This document shows, in pieces, positions 54,826-64,000 of a stretch of DNA of 64,000 bases (position 1 is its first letter; each line of letters opens with the position of its first letter). A program made the translations under genes and the position numbers. Below the pieces are notes generated by a model that searched no databases, was not told the origin of the DNA, and worked only from the letters and a program-made list of their open reading frames with translations. The stretch lies in NCBI RefSeq assembly GCF_000715075.1, contig NC_134082.1, positions 144,014,948 through 144,078,947 on the forward strand, given 5' to 3'. Source of the DNA: Nicotiana tabacum (taxonomy: Eukaryota; Streptophyta; Magnoliopsida; Solanales; Solanaceae).

Positions 54826-57800
54826 TGTGGGCAAACTTACATAATATACACGTTTTGTCAAAAGTTATAAATCAATTCGCTTTTATGAAGAAAATCATAA
54901 TCAAAAATACAATTCAAGTTGGAAATTACGTTACACATGATTTGAATGGCATAAAGGACATGCGTTTACATTATAGTTCACAAGGGAAGCTTATGATTGG
55001 GGGTCAAACTATTGGGTTTAATGCCCAGGCCCATCTGCCTAGGACCAGACTTGCTCAGGTGATTCCCATATTGGGCCTTGTGCAAGTTTAACCCAACTCG
55101 TATGCCTCCCATTCGACTAATCTGAGAGGATATGCTGTTTATAACAATGGACTACTGAATATAAAATTCATAAGATAATACAAACCACAACTATTAACCA
55201 CAATAATCAATTTAAAAATTATTACAACATACTTCATACTAATTCTTTACTGAAATCAAGTCATCAGTGAACAGTCCCTAGATTTAAGGTACAACTCATC
55301 TCCGATATGGCCATATGCTTAAGAAAAATTTGTTATACCAACAGAATACCCCATTGAGCTCTTTCATTTGCTATAGACTTTCAAAAGAGGGCTTCGAATT
55401 ACAAAGGCAAGCTATAGAGCTGCTTTGCAAATAAGCATCTTTTCTCTAAACCAAAGGATCTCAGAGCTTTCCTTTTCTTGTTACAAACTCCACATACAAC
55501 CAAGAAAATAAGAAAACTTTATGAAGAGTAGTTATTAACACAATACATTCAAAAGAGTAGAGAGAAAACAGTAAGTAACACTACTGAAAAGTGACCAAAA
55601 CCCATCATGGGCTCATGATGCAAGACTAAGTGTAAAAAAAGTAGCAAGTGTCATTTTAACATAGCATAATGGTTTTTTGAGATTCAGAACAACAACCTTT
55701 ATAGCACCACACATTAAATAACAAATGAGAACTCATTCATTATAGCATTCCAAATCAGTCAACTAATCACATGGAAGAATACTCATTCATTACACATAAC
55801 TTGCAAACTTGTCAATATTGTATCATTCCAAATAGGCAATACATCTAGGGAGGTAAAATTAGTACCTTAAACAACAGCAAAACCAGCAGAAAAACAGAGG
55901 AAATACTGATTGAAACTTTGAAGAAATGAGCAGCAAACAGAACCAAACAACAACAACAAGGAAAACGGCCCATAAAAACCAAGAACCAACACTCAAGCTT
56001 CCAGAAAATCAGAGTACTCGAAGAACTAACCTAAAAATCTAGCTAGAAAATTGAAGTTTTTAGGCTTGAAAAGTTTCAAAGGTTTTCTTTTGTATTCTGA
56101 AATTTTAGGTCAAAATGTGCTAATTAATGTGTGTGAGAGTGCATGTTTTCTTTTCTTTTTATAGAGTGTTTATCCAAAATTGCATCAAAGAATATTCTAC
56201 CCTAATTCTTTGGATAGTACAGCTGCTGTGACAGAAAATAATGTCCAGCTGTCCATTTTTCAGCATCTTTTAAAATCAATTTTGAACGTACATTTCTAAA
56301 ACTTTCTTTTTTAGATATTTATTTTCTAAAGTTCTGAAATCCTCCTAAGTTTTCTTTTTAGTTTAATTAGGCCCCTACAAGTTTTTGGTGAGTTACAAAT
56401 CAAGGCAAACAAAGGCAAAGCCAAAAAGGATAAAAATTCAAATCGAAAATGACCAAACAGAATCAAGATAGTGCAATTTAAACCTAAAAACTAAACTAAT
56501 CAGTAAATGAAAGTGCTTATCTAGTTAACCCTAAACAAAACTGGATTTAAGCGACTAATTATCTAAACAGTAATCAAACTAGAATTAAAAAGAAACTGTA
56601 AAGAAATCCTAGAAATTAAACTACTCAGTTTATAACTCAAAACCAAATTAATCAACTAAATTAACATTTGAAAATCTGACTAAAACTAACTAATTACAAA
56701 ATACCAGAGAGGAACAATTAAACAAAAATGGAAGTAAAAATAGAATAGTCATGCAAGCATAGAATCATTCTTAAAAGAAGCTTAGGTATTAATCTAGCCA
56801 AAAACAATAAAATAAAGAAAAGAAATAAAGAAACAAAGTGATAATTCTAACAGTTTTTAAAACCATGCAAAGCAAAGAATTTTAAACCTAAACATGTTGA
56901 TACACATAAATTAGAGAAAAGAAGAACAAAAGGGAGGGTTATTACCTAAAAATAAAAAGACAATCATCAAACAACATTGGGTCAAGCATAGGTCCGAATC
57001 CCTCCGTAATGACCCGAAATTAATGCTAATCGGTTGTTCTTGCCAAGAACAATCGACTAGCATAAATTTCAAGCCAACACGAGCCTTGAAACTCGAAGAA
57101 TCAGAAGAAAAATCAGCAAGGTAGGTAAACTAGAGTTTCGGATTTCCAGATCTAGAATTTGAGGAAATTAAAGCGGGGTTTTGGGAAATCGGTGGTAGGA
57201 TGGTGGTGAGGGAAGGCTAGGGGTTATTTGGCATTATTGTAGGGGGTTTTTTCAGGTGGTTTAGGGTTTGGATGGAATCTCAGATCCAAGATTCGAGCAG
57301 CTTGATAAGGATTTGAGGGAAATGGTTTGGGGATTTGGAAAGGGGAGGGGAAAGGTGATTACAGGGTGTTAATTTGGTGGAGTTTGGAGATGCTCCGCCG
57401 CCGTGAAGCGATTTCTAGGAAGCTGAGTGAGGCGGAGGAATAAGAGGGCGGCTAGGATTTTCATCAGAGAGAGATAGGGGGTGAAATGAAATGGGTCTCT
57501 AAGGTCTAGGGGCGATTTCAGAGAGTTTTAAAGGAATCGAGTGATTAGTTCCGAGCCGTTGGATCAAAAGAATCCAACGGCTGTGCTAAAAGAAAACGGT
57601 GTCGTTTTGAGGCTGGGACAGTGGACCGGATATGGAAGGGTTTTGGGCTTGGGTTTGGACAGATTTGGGCATAAAATTTCGCCAAATTTCATATTAAACC
57701 TTTTTTTTCCAATTTCTTTTCTTATTTCCTTTTTTTCTATATTTTCTTTTTCTTTTCTTTAATTAAAATCCTAAATTAAATCCCAAATTAATCTAATTTA

Positions 57801-58182
57801 TAAAATTAAACTGATTATTGATTATAATATTTACAAAAATTAGTTAATCCTAAATTAATGAAGAGAAAAATACTATTCTAGCATTTAAAGCTAAAAATGT
57901 AAAAGAATGATATTTTTTTTGTGATTTTTATTTTAATAAAGCAATTAATTAAATAATTAATCCTAAAATATGAACACAAAGTCTAATATGCAATGTATGA
58001 TATTATGTTTTTGACATTTTTGGAGCATTTTCATGATTTTAATAAAAAATAAACTTGAACAAAAATGCAAACAATTAATAAAATCCTACAAAAATCCTAA
58101 AAAATGGAAAATAATTTGGAAAAAATCTATTTCTTTAATTTTACAGGAGTATTTTGAATAGGGCAAAAATTACATGCTCACC
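54826..58182 (-). mobile_element. LTR of Tat-2 (minus strand), left end unclear
   Basis: On the minus strand it starts just after a Tat polypurine tract (GGTGAGCATGTAATTTTTGCCC) and matches the first bases of the Tat-1 3' LTR in layout. It includes typical Tat LTR parts: 'aaaacgacaccgttttc' (about 57587-57603) and an inverted 'gccgttggat...atccaacggc' (57557-57583). TATA-like signals occur twice on the minus strand: TTTAAAACTC near 57530 and TATAAAAAG near 56155-56163. Two LTR fragments may therefore be joined here. The expected TGTGACA end was not found. Confidence 0.6.
56155..56163 (-). promoter_or_regulatory. Second TATA-like box in the Tat-2 LTR region
   Basis: Minus-strand CTCTATAAAAAGAAAAG is followed by a pyrimidine/A-rich leader. 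The setting resembles the Tat-3 LTR TATA box at 63505-63514. Confidence 0.4.
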
Positions 58183-58197
58183 GCTGCCCCTCTTTAC
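58183..58197 (-). other. Polypurine tract of Tat-2
   Basis: Minus-strand GTAAAGAGGGGCAGC, the same core as in Tat-1 at 7201-7213. Confidence 0.75.
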
Positions 58198-58296
58198 TCG
58201 GAATCACGAAGAGTTTTCGGGTAAAGATAAAATGAGCAACTACGAGTGGTTTTTGCCCATTTGAAACTCCATGGGAGTTATTTTTGGAAAAAGTCT

Positions 58297-58363
58297 GACC
58301 GAACCTTGCTTCGGAGGTTGCCTACATATCCTTAGCTATAAAGGAATCAGGTCAGTGTAGTTC
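58297..58363 (-). other. Crossing-stem motif, copy 6 (about 100 bp before the Tat-2 polypurine tract)
   Basis: On the minus strand: GAACTACACT, GACCTGATTCC, GGATATGTAGGCAACC, GGTTCGGTC. Helix 1 is CTACA/TGTAG. Helix 2 is TGACC/GGTCA, five pairs. Confidence 0.6.
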
Positions 58364-59065
58364 TGGAAGTTTTGGTAGCTGGGATTACCAAGAAACTATG
58401 ATTTCACTGTTGTTGCTACTATTTCTGCTTGATGCGCTCCTTATTACACCAAAATGAAAGATAAAAAGCTAAACTTGCTAAGTCTGTCACTATGAGTTAC
58501 AAGATTCCTATCCATAAACCTTCAAAAGCTTGATCTTGAGTCTTGGATGGTTCTTCCTACAGACTCTGATCTGAATCTTGATGCTCGTTTAGCTGCAACC
58601 GCTGTTCATTCTTCTTCAGCTTTTCAGAACAAGGAGGGACATGCAAAGCTTGTGACTTCGATCATATCTTGAGCAGTCCACATCTTTTCTCTGCTTCTAC
58701 ACTCAGAGTTCAACTTCTTTTCTTGTTTTCTTTCCTTTTTTTGGATTGAGACTTCTTCTTTTGGTTATCTCAAACCTCGTGCCTTATGGTAGAAACTTGT
58801 TCAGGCACCAAAACAAAAAAAACAAACGAAATTTTCTGCCCCAGTTTGCACTAGGAAAATTTCATGAGTTATTGCAACAAAAATTTAAACTATTTCTTTA
58901 TTGAAAGCTATAAAGTTAGGGTTGTGTATCTTTGAGAAAAAGAGATTAGAGAGTGGAGGCCTTATATCTAAAAATGAAATCAAATGGGGATCGAAGGCCC
59001 TAAGTTGGAATGATTACCAGGCTATGCTGATATCAATTAGGGAGTGGGCCCCTATGTTGGAAAAG

Positions 59066-59670
59066 ATTACCAGGTTATACTGGAAAAATCACCGGGTTAT
59101 GCCGGAAAGGTCCTCGGTTTATGCCAGGAAAGTCATCGGATTATGCTAAAAAGGTCCTCGGGTTATGCCGGGGAAAGTCATCGGGCTATGCCGAAAAGGT
59201 CCTTGGGTTATGCCGGGAAAGTCATCGGGTTATACCGGAAAGGTCCTCGGATTATGCCGAAAAAGTCATCGGGTTATGTCGGGAAAATTATCGGGTTATG
59301 CTGGAAAAGTCATCGGGTTATGCCGGAAAAAGGTCCTCGGATTATACCGGGGAGGTCATCGGGTTATGTCGGAAAAATGTCCTCGAGTTATGCCGGGGAG
59401 GTCATCGGATTATGTCAGAAAGGTTTCGGGTTATGCCAGAAAAGTTATCGGGCTATGCCAGAAAGGTATTCGGGTTATGCTGGAAAAGTCATCGGGTTAT
59501 GCCGGAAAGGTCCTCGGGTTATGTCGGAAAAGTCATCGGGTTATGCCGAAAAAGGTCCTCGGGTTATGCTGGGGAAGTCATCGGGTTATGTCGAAAAAGG
59601 TCCTTAGGTTATGCAGGGGAAGTCATCGGGTTATGTCGAAAAAGGTCCTCGGGTTATGTCGGGGATATCT
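59066..59670 (-). repeat. 25-26-bp tandem array of Tat-2
   Basis: About 24 monomers, read on the plus strand as 'aaagtcatcgggttatgccg' alternating with 'aaaggtcctcgggttatgcc'. Because the unit is about 25 bp and has few stops, all three plus-strand frames stay open for about 185 codons (for example 59044-59607). They are antisense to the element and simply repeat, so they are not genes. Tat-1 has an unrelated array at the same relative place. Confidence 0.9.
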
Positions 59671-60659
59671 AGGGGGTGGGACCTTATGTTGGAAACATTA
59701 CCAGGTTATGCGAGTATCGACTAGGGAATGAGACCCTATATTGGAAAAACGTAGCCAGAGATTGGAGACCCTATGCTACCACAGTTTTGAATATTTCTTC
59801 TTCTTTCTTTTCATTTTACTTTTAGCACTTTATTCAGGAGAATGCATGAAGAGTTTTGAAATGAACTTCCCTTCTTGGGTTAACTTCTGCTGCAAGACCG
59901 TTTTGGTCTCTCCGTACCTTACTTTTATTGCACCTACTTCTTGCGAGGTTGTTTTGGATTGTACCTATTTTCTTGTTTTCAAATCAAAGAACAATTTGTT
60001 AGTTTGAAACGGTGGTTGGTTTTGTCTCCTTGTTTGTTTCAATCACTTGATCTTGGCCCAGTTCTTTCAGTAAAATCTCCACTGCTCGCTAGCTCTCTGG
60101 AAATTGGTTTCATTTCTAACACCCGGGATCTGGACTTTCCAAAGTTCCACATGACGATTGACCCGTGTGGGGCTTGGCCTTTTTTCATCTTATTTTTGCC
60201 TTTATGGGCATCTGACTTTGATTTCCTTTATTTTCAAGAGTTTTTTACTCTAGCGCATCGGACATCATGGCCAGTCGAGGTCGACTTGATGAATTTGCTG
60301 AGACTGGGTGCTTTTTCTTGAATTTTAGATTTTGCCAAATAAAACCTTGTAAAACCAATCTTACCATCTTTTCTTTGTATTAGTTTCAGAGGAAAATTAG
60401 ACCGAAAGGGAATCAAAGAAGAATAAACAACGGACAGGATAATGAATTCAAACGAGAAGTGTCCCTTTCGGGGAACGGAAAGAAGGGATTATCTGGAGTG
60501 CGCACAGACTTCAATAGACATGACATGCTTCTTAGACTGGATACCCGATCTGTGCAAACTATCCAACTCTTATAAACCCATCATAACTCATACCCCAAAA
60601 CTGAGAAATCTTGTCAGGACTCTATCAGTGTCGATGGTTGTAAGGGATTCCTTTTTTGA

Positions 60660-60850
60660 TCAGTGGCGCCCTTTGCGGTTTTTCACCAACTGACCTCTCT
60701 CATTTCTCTTCTCACAGTCACCTTATAGTGCTCTTTGCGAGTTTTCACTAACAAGACTCTCTCATTTTTGATTTCTTTGTTGACCATCGCCTTACGGTGC
60801 CCGTGTGAGTTTTCACCACTAAAATTCTCTCATATTATTTCTCTCATTTG
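60660..60850 (-). repeat. Three-unit repeat, 'gtgcc..gagttttcacta..ctctcat'
   Basis: Units of about 60-70 bp with 'ggtgcccgtgtgagttttca' and 'ctctcattt' cores. Two related units are seen inverted in Tat-1 at about 4665-4755. Confidence 0.7.
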
Positions 60851-61051
60851 ATTGTATCAGGTCCACGTAACCACATCCCCCAATTTTGAACATCTTTAAC
60901 GATTGATCAGAGGGACTTTGAACAGGATTTAAGGTAAAAAGAATTTGGATTGAATTATAACTTTGGAACCTTTCAGGCAAACCATCGCCGAACAATTATA
61001 AATTCTGCCCAGTTTCAACTTTTGGGGAAATATGAATTTTTGTTTTGGTGT

Positions 61052-61111
61052 GACTGAACCCCAAAGAGAGGCTACCTACGTATCATTTTGGAATCAAGTC
61101 GAACGTAGTTC
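61052..61111 (-). other. Crossing-stem motif, copy 5 (Tat-2, after the pol stop)
   Basis: On the minus strand: GAACTACGTTC, GACTTGATTCC, GATACGTAGGTAGCC, GGTTCAGTC. Helix 1 is CTACG/CGTAG. Helix 2 is GACT/AGTC, a double change from GACC/GGTC that preserves pairing. It lies about 220 bp after the pol stop. Confidence 0.6.
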
Positions 61112-61326
61112 AGGAAACTTTATTTTAATTTTCTTTTTGTTTTGGTTGTTTTGTTTTGTCTCTTCTTCTTTTTCTTTTTTTTTGACAAACATTTTCGAGT
61201 TCCAAAGAGGGTAGTCAGAGAAAGGTAACCGGCTCAAAGGGTTTGAAAAGGGTTAATAGCATTTGGGTAGCGAGAATGAAAGCCTTCGTCATCCCAATCA
61301 GAAAATATATGTACCGCAGAAAGGTC

Positions 61327-61731
61327 AAATATAACACCTTTTGACCGCGTCTCCATTGACAGTTGTTTCAGGGTCATTCCCTTCAGTGTCTCCCAAGTAC
61401 AATGCCCCTTTTGGCAACAATTTTCTTATAATGTACGGACCCTTCCAGTTTGGAGCGAACTTCCTTTTGCTTCCTTAGGATACGGGAGAATACGTCTCGA
61501 CTTGAGTTGCCCCACTTCAAAGTTCCTAGGCCGCACTTTCTTGTTGTAGGAGCGGGCCATTCTTTGTTGATACAACTGCCCGTGACAAACTGCGGCCATT
61601 CGCTTTTCATCAATCATGGTTAACTATTATAGACGGCTCTTGACCCATTCATTGTCCTCAATCTCCGCTTCAACGATGATTCGAATGGATGAAATTTCCA
61701 CTTCTACGGGTATTACGGCTTTAGTGCCATA
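61327..61731 (-). pseudogene. C-terminal end of Tat-2 pol (integrase C-terminus), truncated by Tat-3
   Basis: Minus-strand reading: YGTKAVIPVEVEISS, RIIVEAEIEDNEWVKSRL, a stop, IDEKRMAAVCHGQLYQQRMARSYNKKVRPRNFEVGQL, and after frame changes KGSSLQTG, then NGDAVKRCYI and a TGA at about 61327-61329. These are the typical last blocks of Tat/Ogre integrase, which normally ends in a similar DAVKRYY sequence. The upstream part (integrase core, RT, protease, gag) is separated by the Tat-3 LTR or lies outside the window. At least one stop and two frameshifts are present. Confidence 0.85.
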
Positions 61732-63504
61732 TGTCACACCTCTTTTTTTCCTACACCCCGGAAAGGGTATAAGGGAGTTTTTTCCAACTTAAAGTGACAA
61801 TCGAAACGGAATTTATTTATTATTAAAAATTCAGAGTCGCCACTTGGGATAATTTATGGTGTCCCAAGTCACCAGTTCAAATCCCGAATCGAGGAAAAGA
61901 TTGACTCTATTTTACAGTCCGCGAAAATAGAAATTCGGGTAAGGAATTCTGTTAACCCGGGAGAAGGTGTTAGGCATTCCCGGGTTTCGTGGTTCTAGCA
62001 CGGCCGCTCAACTGTTATAGTTGGCCTATTATCTGATTTTAATACATGTTTTAGCCTATGGTTCAATTTTAACTTATTAACTGCTCTTGTTCATTTTTTA
62101 GGAAGATTGCAACGTCATTTAAAATATGTCTTAAACCACGTCACATAAATGCACCTGCGGTCCACGACACATTTTATTTAACGTTGTTGGGATTTGAATT
62201 TGGGTCACATGAAATGCACACCCGAGTTTAGGAAGGTAATTTTAACTTACGCGCCTAAAGCATCTACGCATTTTTTAACTTTGCGAGAGTCATAGAAAAT
62301 ACGTTAAATGGCATGCCTCGAATTCTATGGATTTAAAATTAATTAAATGAGGGCCATGAGTTTTGAGGTTTTATCGTGGATGGAGTGGTATAAATTGATA
62401 AGTACAAAAGGCCTAAAGAAATAGGTTAGATACATGTATATCACTGGAGCCTTTTGTTATAGCATACTACAATTCAAAAAGGTGGAATTGACATTTATGC
62501 GAAAATAACAAAAGACAGGTGCCAGCTTTGGGTCATCTCCATATTATCTTCAAAAGACCGACTTTCGTTTTCAAATTCTAGAAAGAAACTAACAAAATTT
62601 TATAACAAAATAATGAATCTTAAATGACCATATGAGCACAAAAAGAAAAAGAAACCATGCTGAGAACTATTCGGATGAACCAGAAGGAACAAAACAAATA
62701 TGGACATACAAAAATGCATTTTAAACTTGATTATAACAAAGAACACTTAAAGTAATTAATTTATTTAACACTATGCTAAAGAGAAAGTTGTAGTATCACC
62801 ACTATAACTTCTACAGTACCATTTTGAAGCAGAGGAAGTTGAATCTTCACATGGATAATTTAAGAAAATATGCAGCCAATAACATAAATTGAAGATAAGA
62901 TCCTTCTACTAATGCAATCTATTTTTTTTCACATCTTAATGTTGACAAATTGTCCAACTTCATATACTTCTTTAAATTTCAAAATATGAACATGGTGTTA
63001 CATGTGCTTGAAATCTAAATGTAAACAAAACAATACCTGCTGGTTACAAGTCATAAGCCAAGAAAAATAAAAAATAAAAGTAAAAAAAATAAAGAAAGAA
63101 AAAAAAACGAGACAGAGTCATGAACATACTAAAATAACGTTAAAATTTGCAAATCTCAATTCACTCAATCAAAGAAACATCATTCATGCGAACAGATCCA
63201 ATACGAAAGAAACTTTATCAAAAGAACCAAATCAATTTGCTTCTGCTTCAATAAAGATGCTCCGATATTTTTTAACTCAAGAGCTTGAATTACATACCTA
63301 CAAGAGAGTAAATTCAAATGAATAAAATTTGAAAGTTGTAGAGTCAATACAGCAGCAACAACAAAATCTCTATCAACTCTTCTTCAAACCCAAGATTCAA
63401 GACCCGAAATGTTGAAAGAAAAATTTAATCAAAACTTTCAACCTAAATTTCTCTACTCCTCCGCTTTTATTTTCTTTTTCTTCTCTCTTCTCAAATTTTC
63501 TCTT

Positions 63505-63514
63505 CTATTTATAG
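63505..63514 (-). promoter_or_regulatory. Putative TATA box of the Tat-3 LTR
   Basis: Minus-strand CTATAAATAG is followed by an A/G-rich leader and a later CTTGTAGGTATG near 63300. The matching plus-strand ORF at 63409-63666 is low-complexity Phe/Leu/Lys sequence and is not a gene. Confidence 0.55.
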
Positions 63515-63779
63515 CAAAAATTTTGAGATATTTCAGATTTTTTTATTATTTTTTAATTAAAAGAAATCCCACCTACAAATTGCTTTTATTTTTTTATAAA
63601 AAGAAATCTCACCTTTCTTTACTTTTATTTTTAAATTCCAACTTTAATCACTTTTATCTTATTTAAAATCCCACTTTTTTTTTACTTTTTAAAAGAGAAT
63701 TCCACTTATTTAACTTTTGTTAAAAAAACAATTCACTTTCTTTTGCTTTTCTTTAAAAAAATGCTACTCTCTTTAACTT

Positions 63780-64000
63780 TAAATTAAAGTTCAATTCATA
63801 TCTAAAAAGTTCAAATCATATCCTAAAATTACAATTTATAAACTACAAGTCCAATTCATAAACTAAAATTCCAATACATAAACTAAAAGTCCAATTCATA
63901 TCCTAAAAGTTCAATTCATATCCTAAAATTTCAATTTGTAAACTAAAAGTCCAATTCATATCCAAAAAGTTCAATTCATAAATTAAAAGTTCAAATCATA
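63780..64000 (-). repeat. Degenerate about 21-bp array in Tat-3 U3
   Basis: About ten units of 'aaaagtccaattcatatcct' / 'aaaattccaatacataaact'. Just before it (63540-63780) is a T-rich stretch with a looser 'aaatcccacctttctttact' repeat at about 60-bp spacing. Confidence 0.75.

Larger units (their letters stand above)
58198..61326 (-). other. Tat-2 3' non-coding region, minus strand
   Basis: It is colinear but inverted relative to Tat-1 4200-7200. The block about 58500-58690 ('gattcctatccataaacctt', 'cttgatcttgagtcttggat') is the complement of 6730-6900. The TCTCATTT/'gagttttcacta' repeats (60660-60850) match 4665-4755. It also contains two crossing-stem motifs and a large tandem array. No ORF on the minus strand is convincing. 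Confidence 0.75.
61732..64000 (-). mobile_element. Tat-3 LTR, minus strand, inserted in Tat-2 pol; continues beyond the window
   Basis: Read on the minus strand it ends ...GGTGTGACA at 61732. Its last 275 bases match the Tat-1 LTR end (CTAGAACCACGGAACCCG homologue, CACCTTCTCCCGGGTTAACA, GTGGCGACTCTG). No PBS follows; the next bases are integrase codons, so this is an insertion, either a solo LTR or one end of an element. Its start and the second target duplication are outside the window. Confidence 0.8.

Noticed and set aside
54822..55091. 89-aa ORF at the D/Tat-2 boundary
   Set aside because: No recognised domain, spans a probable junction, and is antisense to the Tat-2 LTR.
59044..59731. 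Three overlapping plus-strand ORFs of 183-188 aa with repeats such as GLCRKSHRVMP
   Set aside because: They are three frames of the same 25-bp array, antisense to the Tat-2 element, with no promoter or domain.
63409..63666. 85-aa Phe/Leu/Lys-rich ORF
   Set aside because: Low-complexity T-rich DNA, antisense over the Tat-3 LTR TATA region.

Overview
The window looks like plant nuclear DNA made almost entirely of nested retrotransposons. The LTR families and the plant-type LINE, copia and Tat/chromovirus proteins suggest a large-genome nightshade (Solanaceae, possibly Nicotiana or a relative). That assignment rests on remembered family resemblance, not on a search. I see no intact host gene, rRNA, tRNA or CRISPR array. 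The only host-gene sequence recognised is a captured, broken fragment of the spliceosomal helicase BRR2 inside a DNA transposon.

Layout. (1) 1-21657: a Ty3/gypsy Tat-lineage element on the + strand (Tat-1), with a 5' LTR tail, PBS, a broken gag and no pol, a long 3' non-coding region with tandem arrays, a polypurine tract, and a 3' LTR. That 3' LTR is split by a Pack-MULE (7455-8977, 9-bp target duplication) and by a 10.3-kb Tekay/Del-type chromovirus (10016-20345, 5-bp duplication). Tat-1 itself sits inside a LINE. (2) 21658-37770: the LINE ORF2 remnant, cut further by a Ty1/copia element on the - strand (21817-27436) and by solo LTR A (28534-36438), which contains solo LTR B (32387-35863). 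(3) 37771-38416: AT-rich DNA with a tandem duplication. (4) 38417-44792: chromovirus-like element C, with an internal deletion fusing gag to its 3' LTR. (5) 45004 to about 54825: LTR element D with a coding-less interior, split by solo LTR E (49714-52869). (6) About 54826-61731: a second Tat element on the - strand (Tat-2), with LTR, polypurine tract, array-rich 3' region and the C-terminal end of pol. Its pol is interrupted by a third Tat LTR (Tat-3, 61732 to the window end).

Perfect target-site duplications were read for the MULE, the chromovirus, the copia element, solo LTR A, solo LTR E and element C. Solo LTR B has a 5-bp duplication with one mismatch. The insertion order can therefore be read: LINE oldest, then Tat-1, then the MULE and chromovirus inside it; copia and LTR A separately into the LINE; LTR B into LTR A.

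Most notable observations. (a) A motif of about 60-68 nt occurs six times in the Tat-1 and Tat-2 internal regions. Two crossing (pseudoknot-type) short helices are kept by compensatory changes. (b) The chromovirus-type LTRs start and end with short hairpins on a shared core, and the start hairpins covary between families. (c) The same LTRs keep a GAGGTAAGT donor and a distal YAG acceptor, suggesting a leader intron. (d) Each of these LTRs carries its own GC-rich repeated word just upstream of a TATA-like box. (e) Chromovirus stop codons are overwhelmingly CAG to TAG, as expected from decay of CHG methylation.
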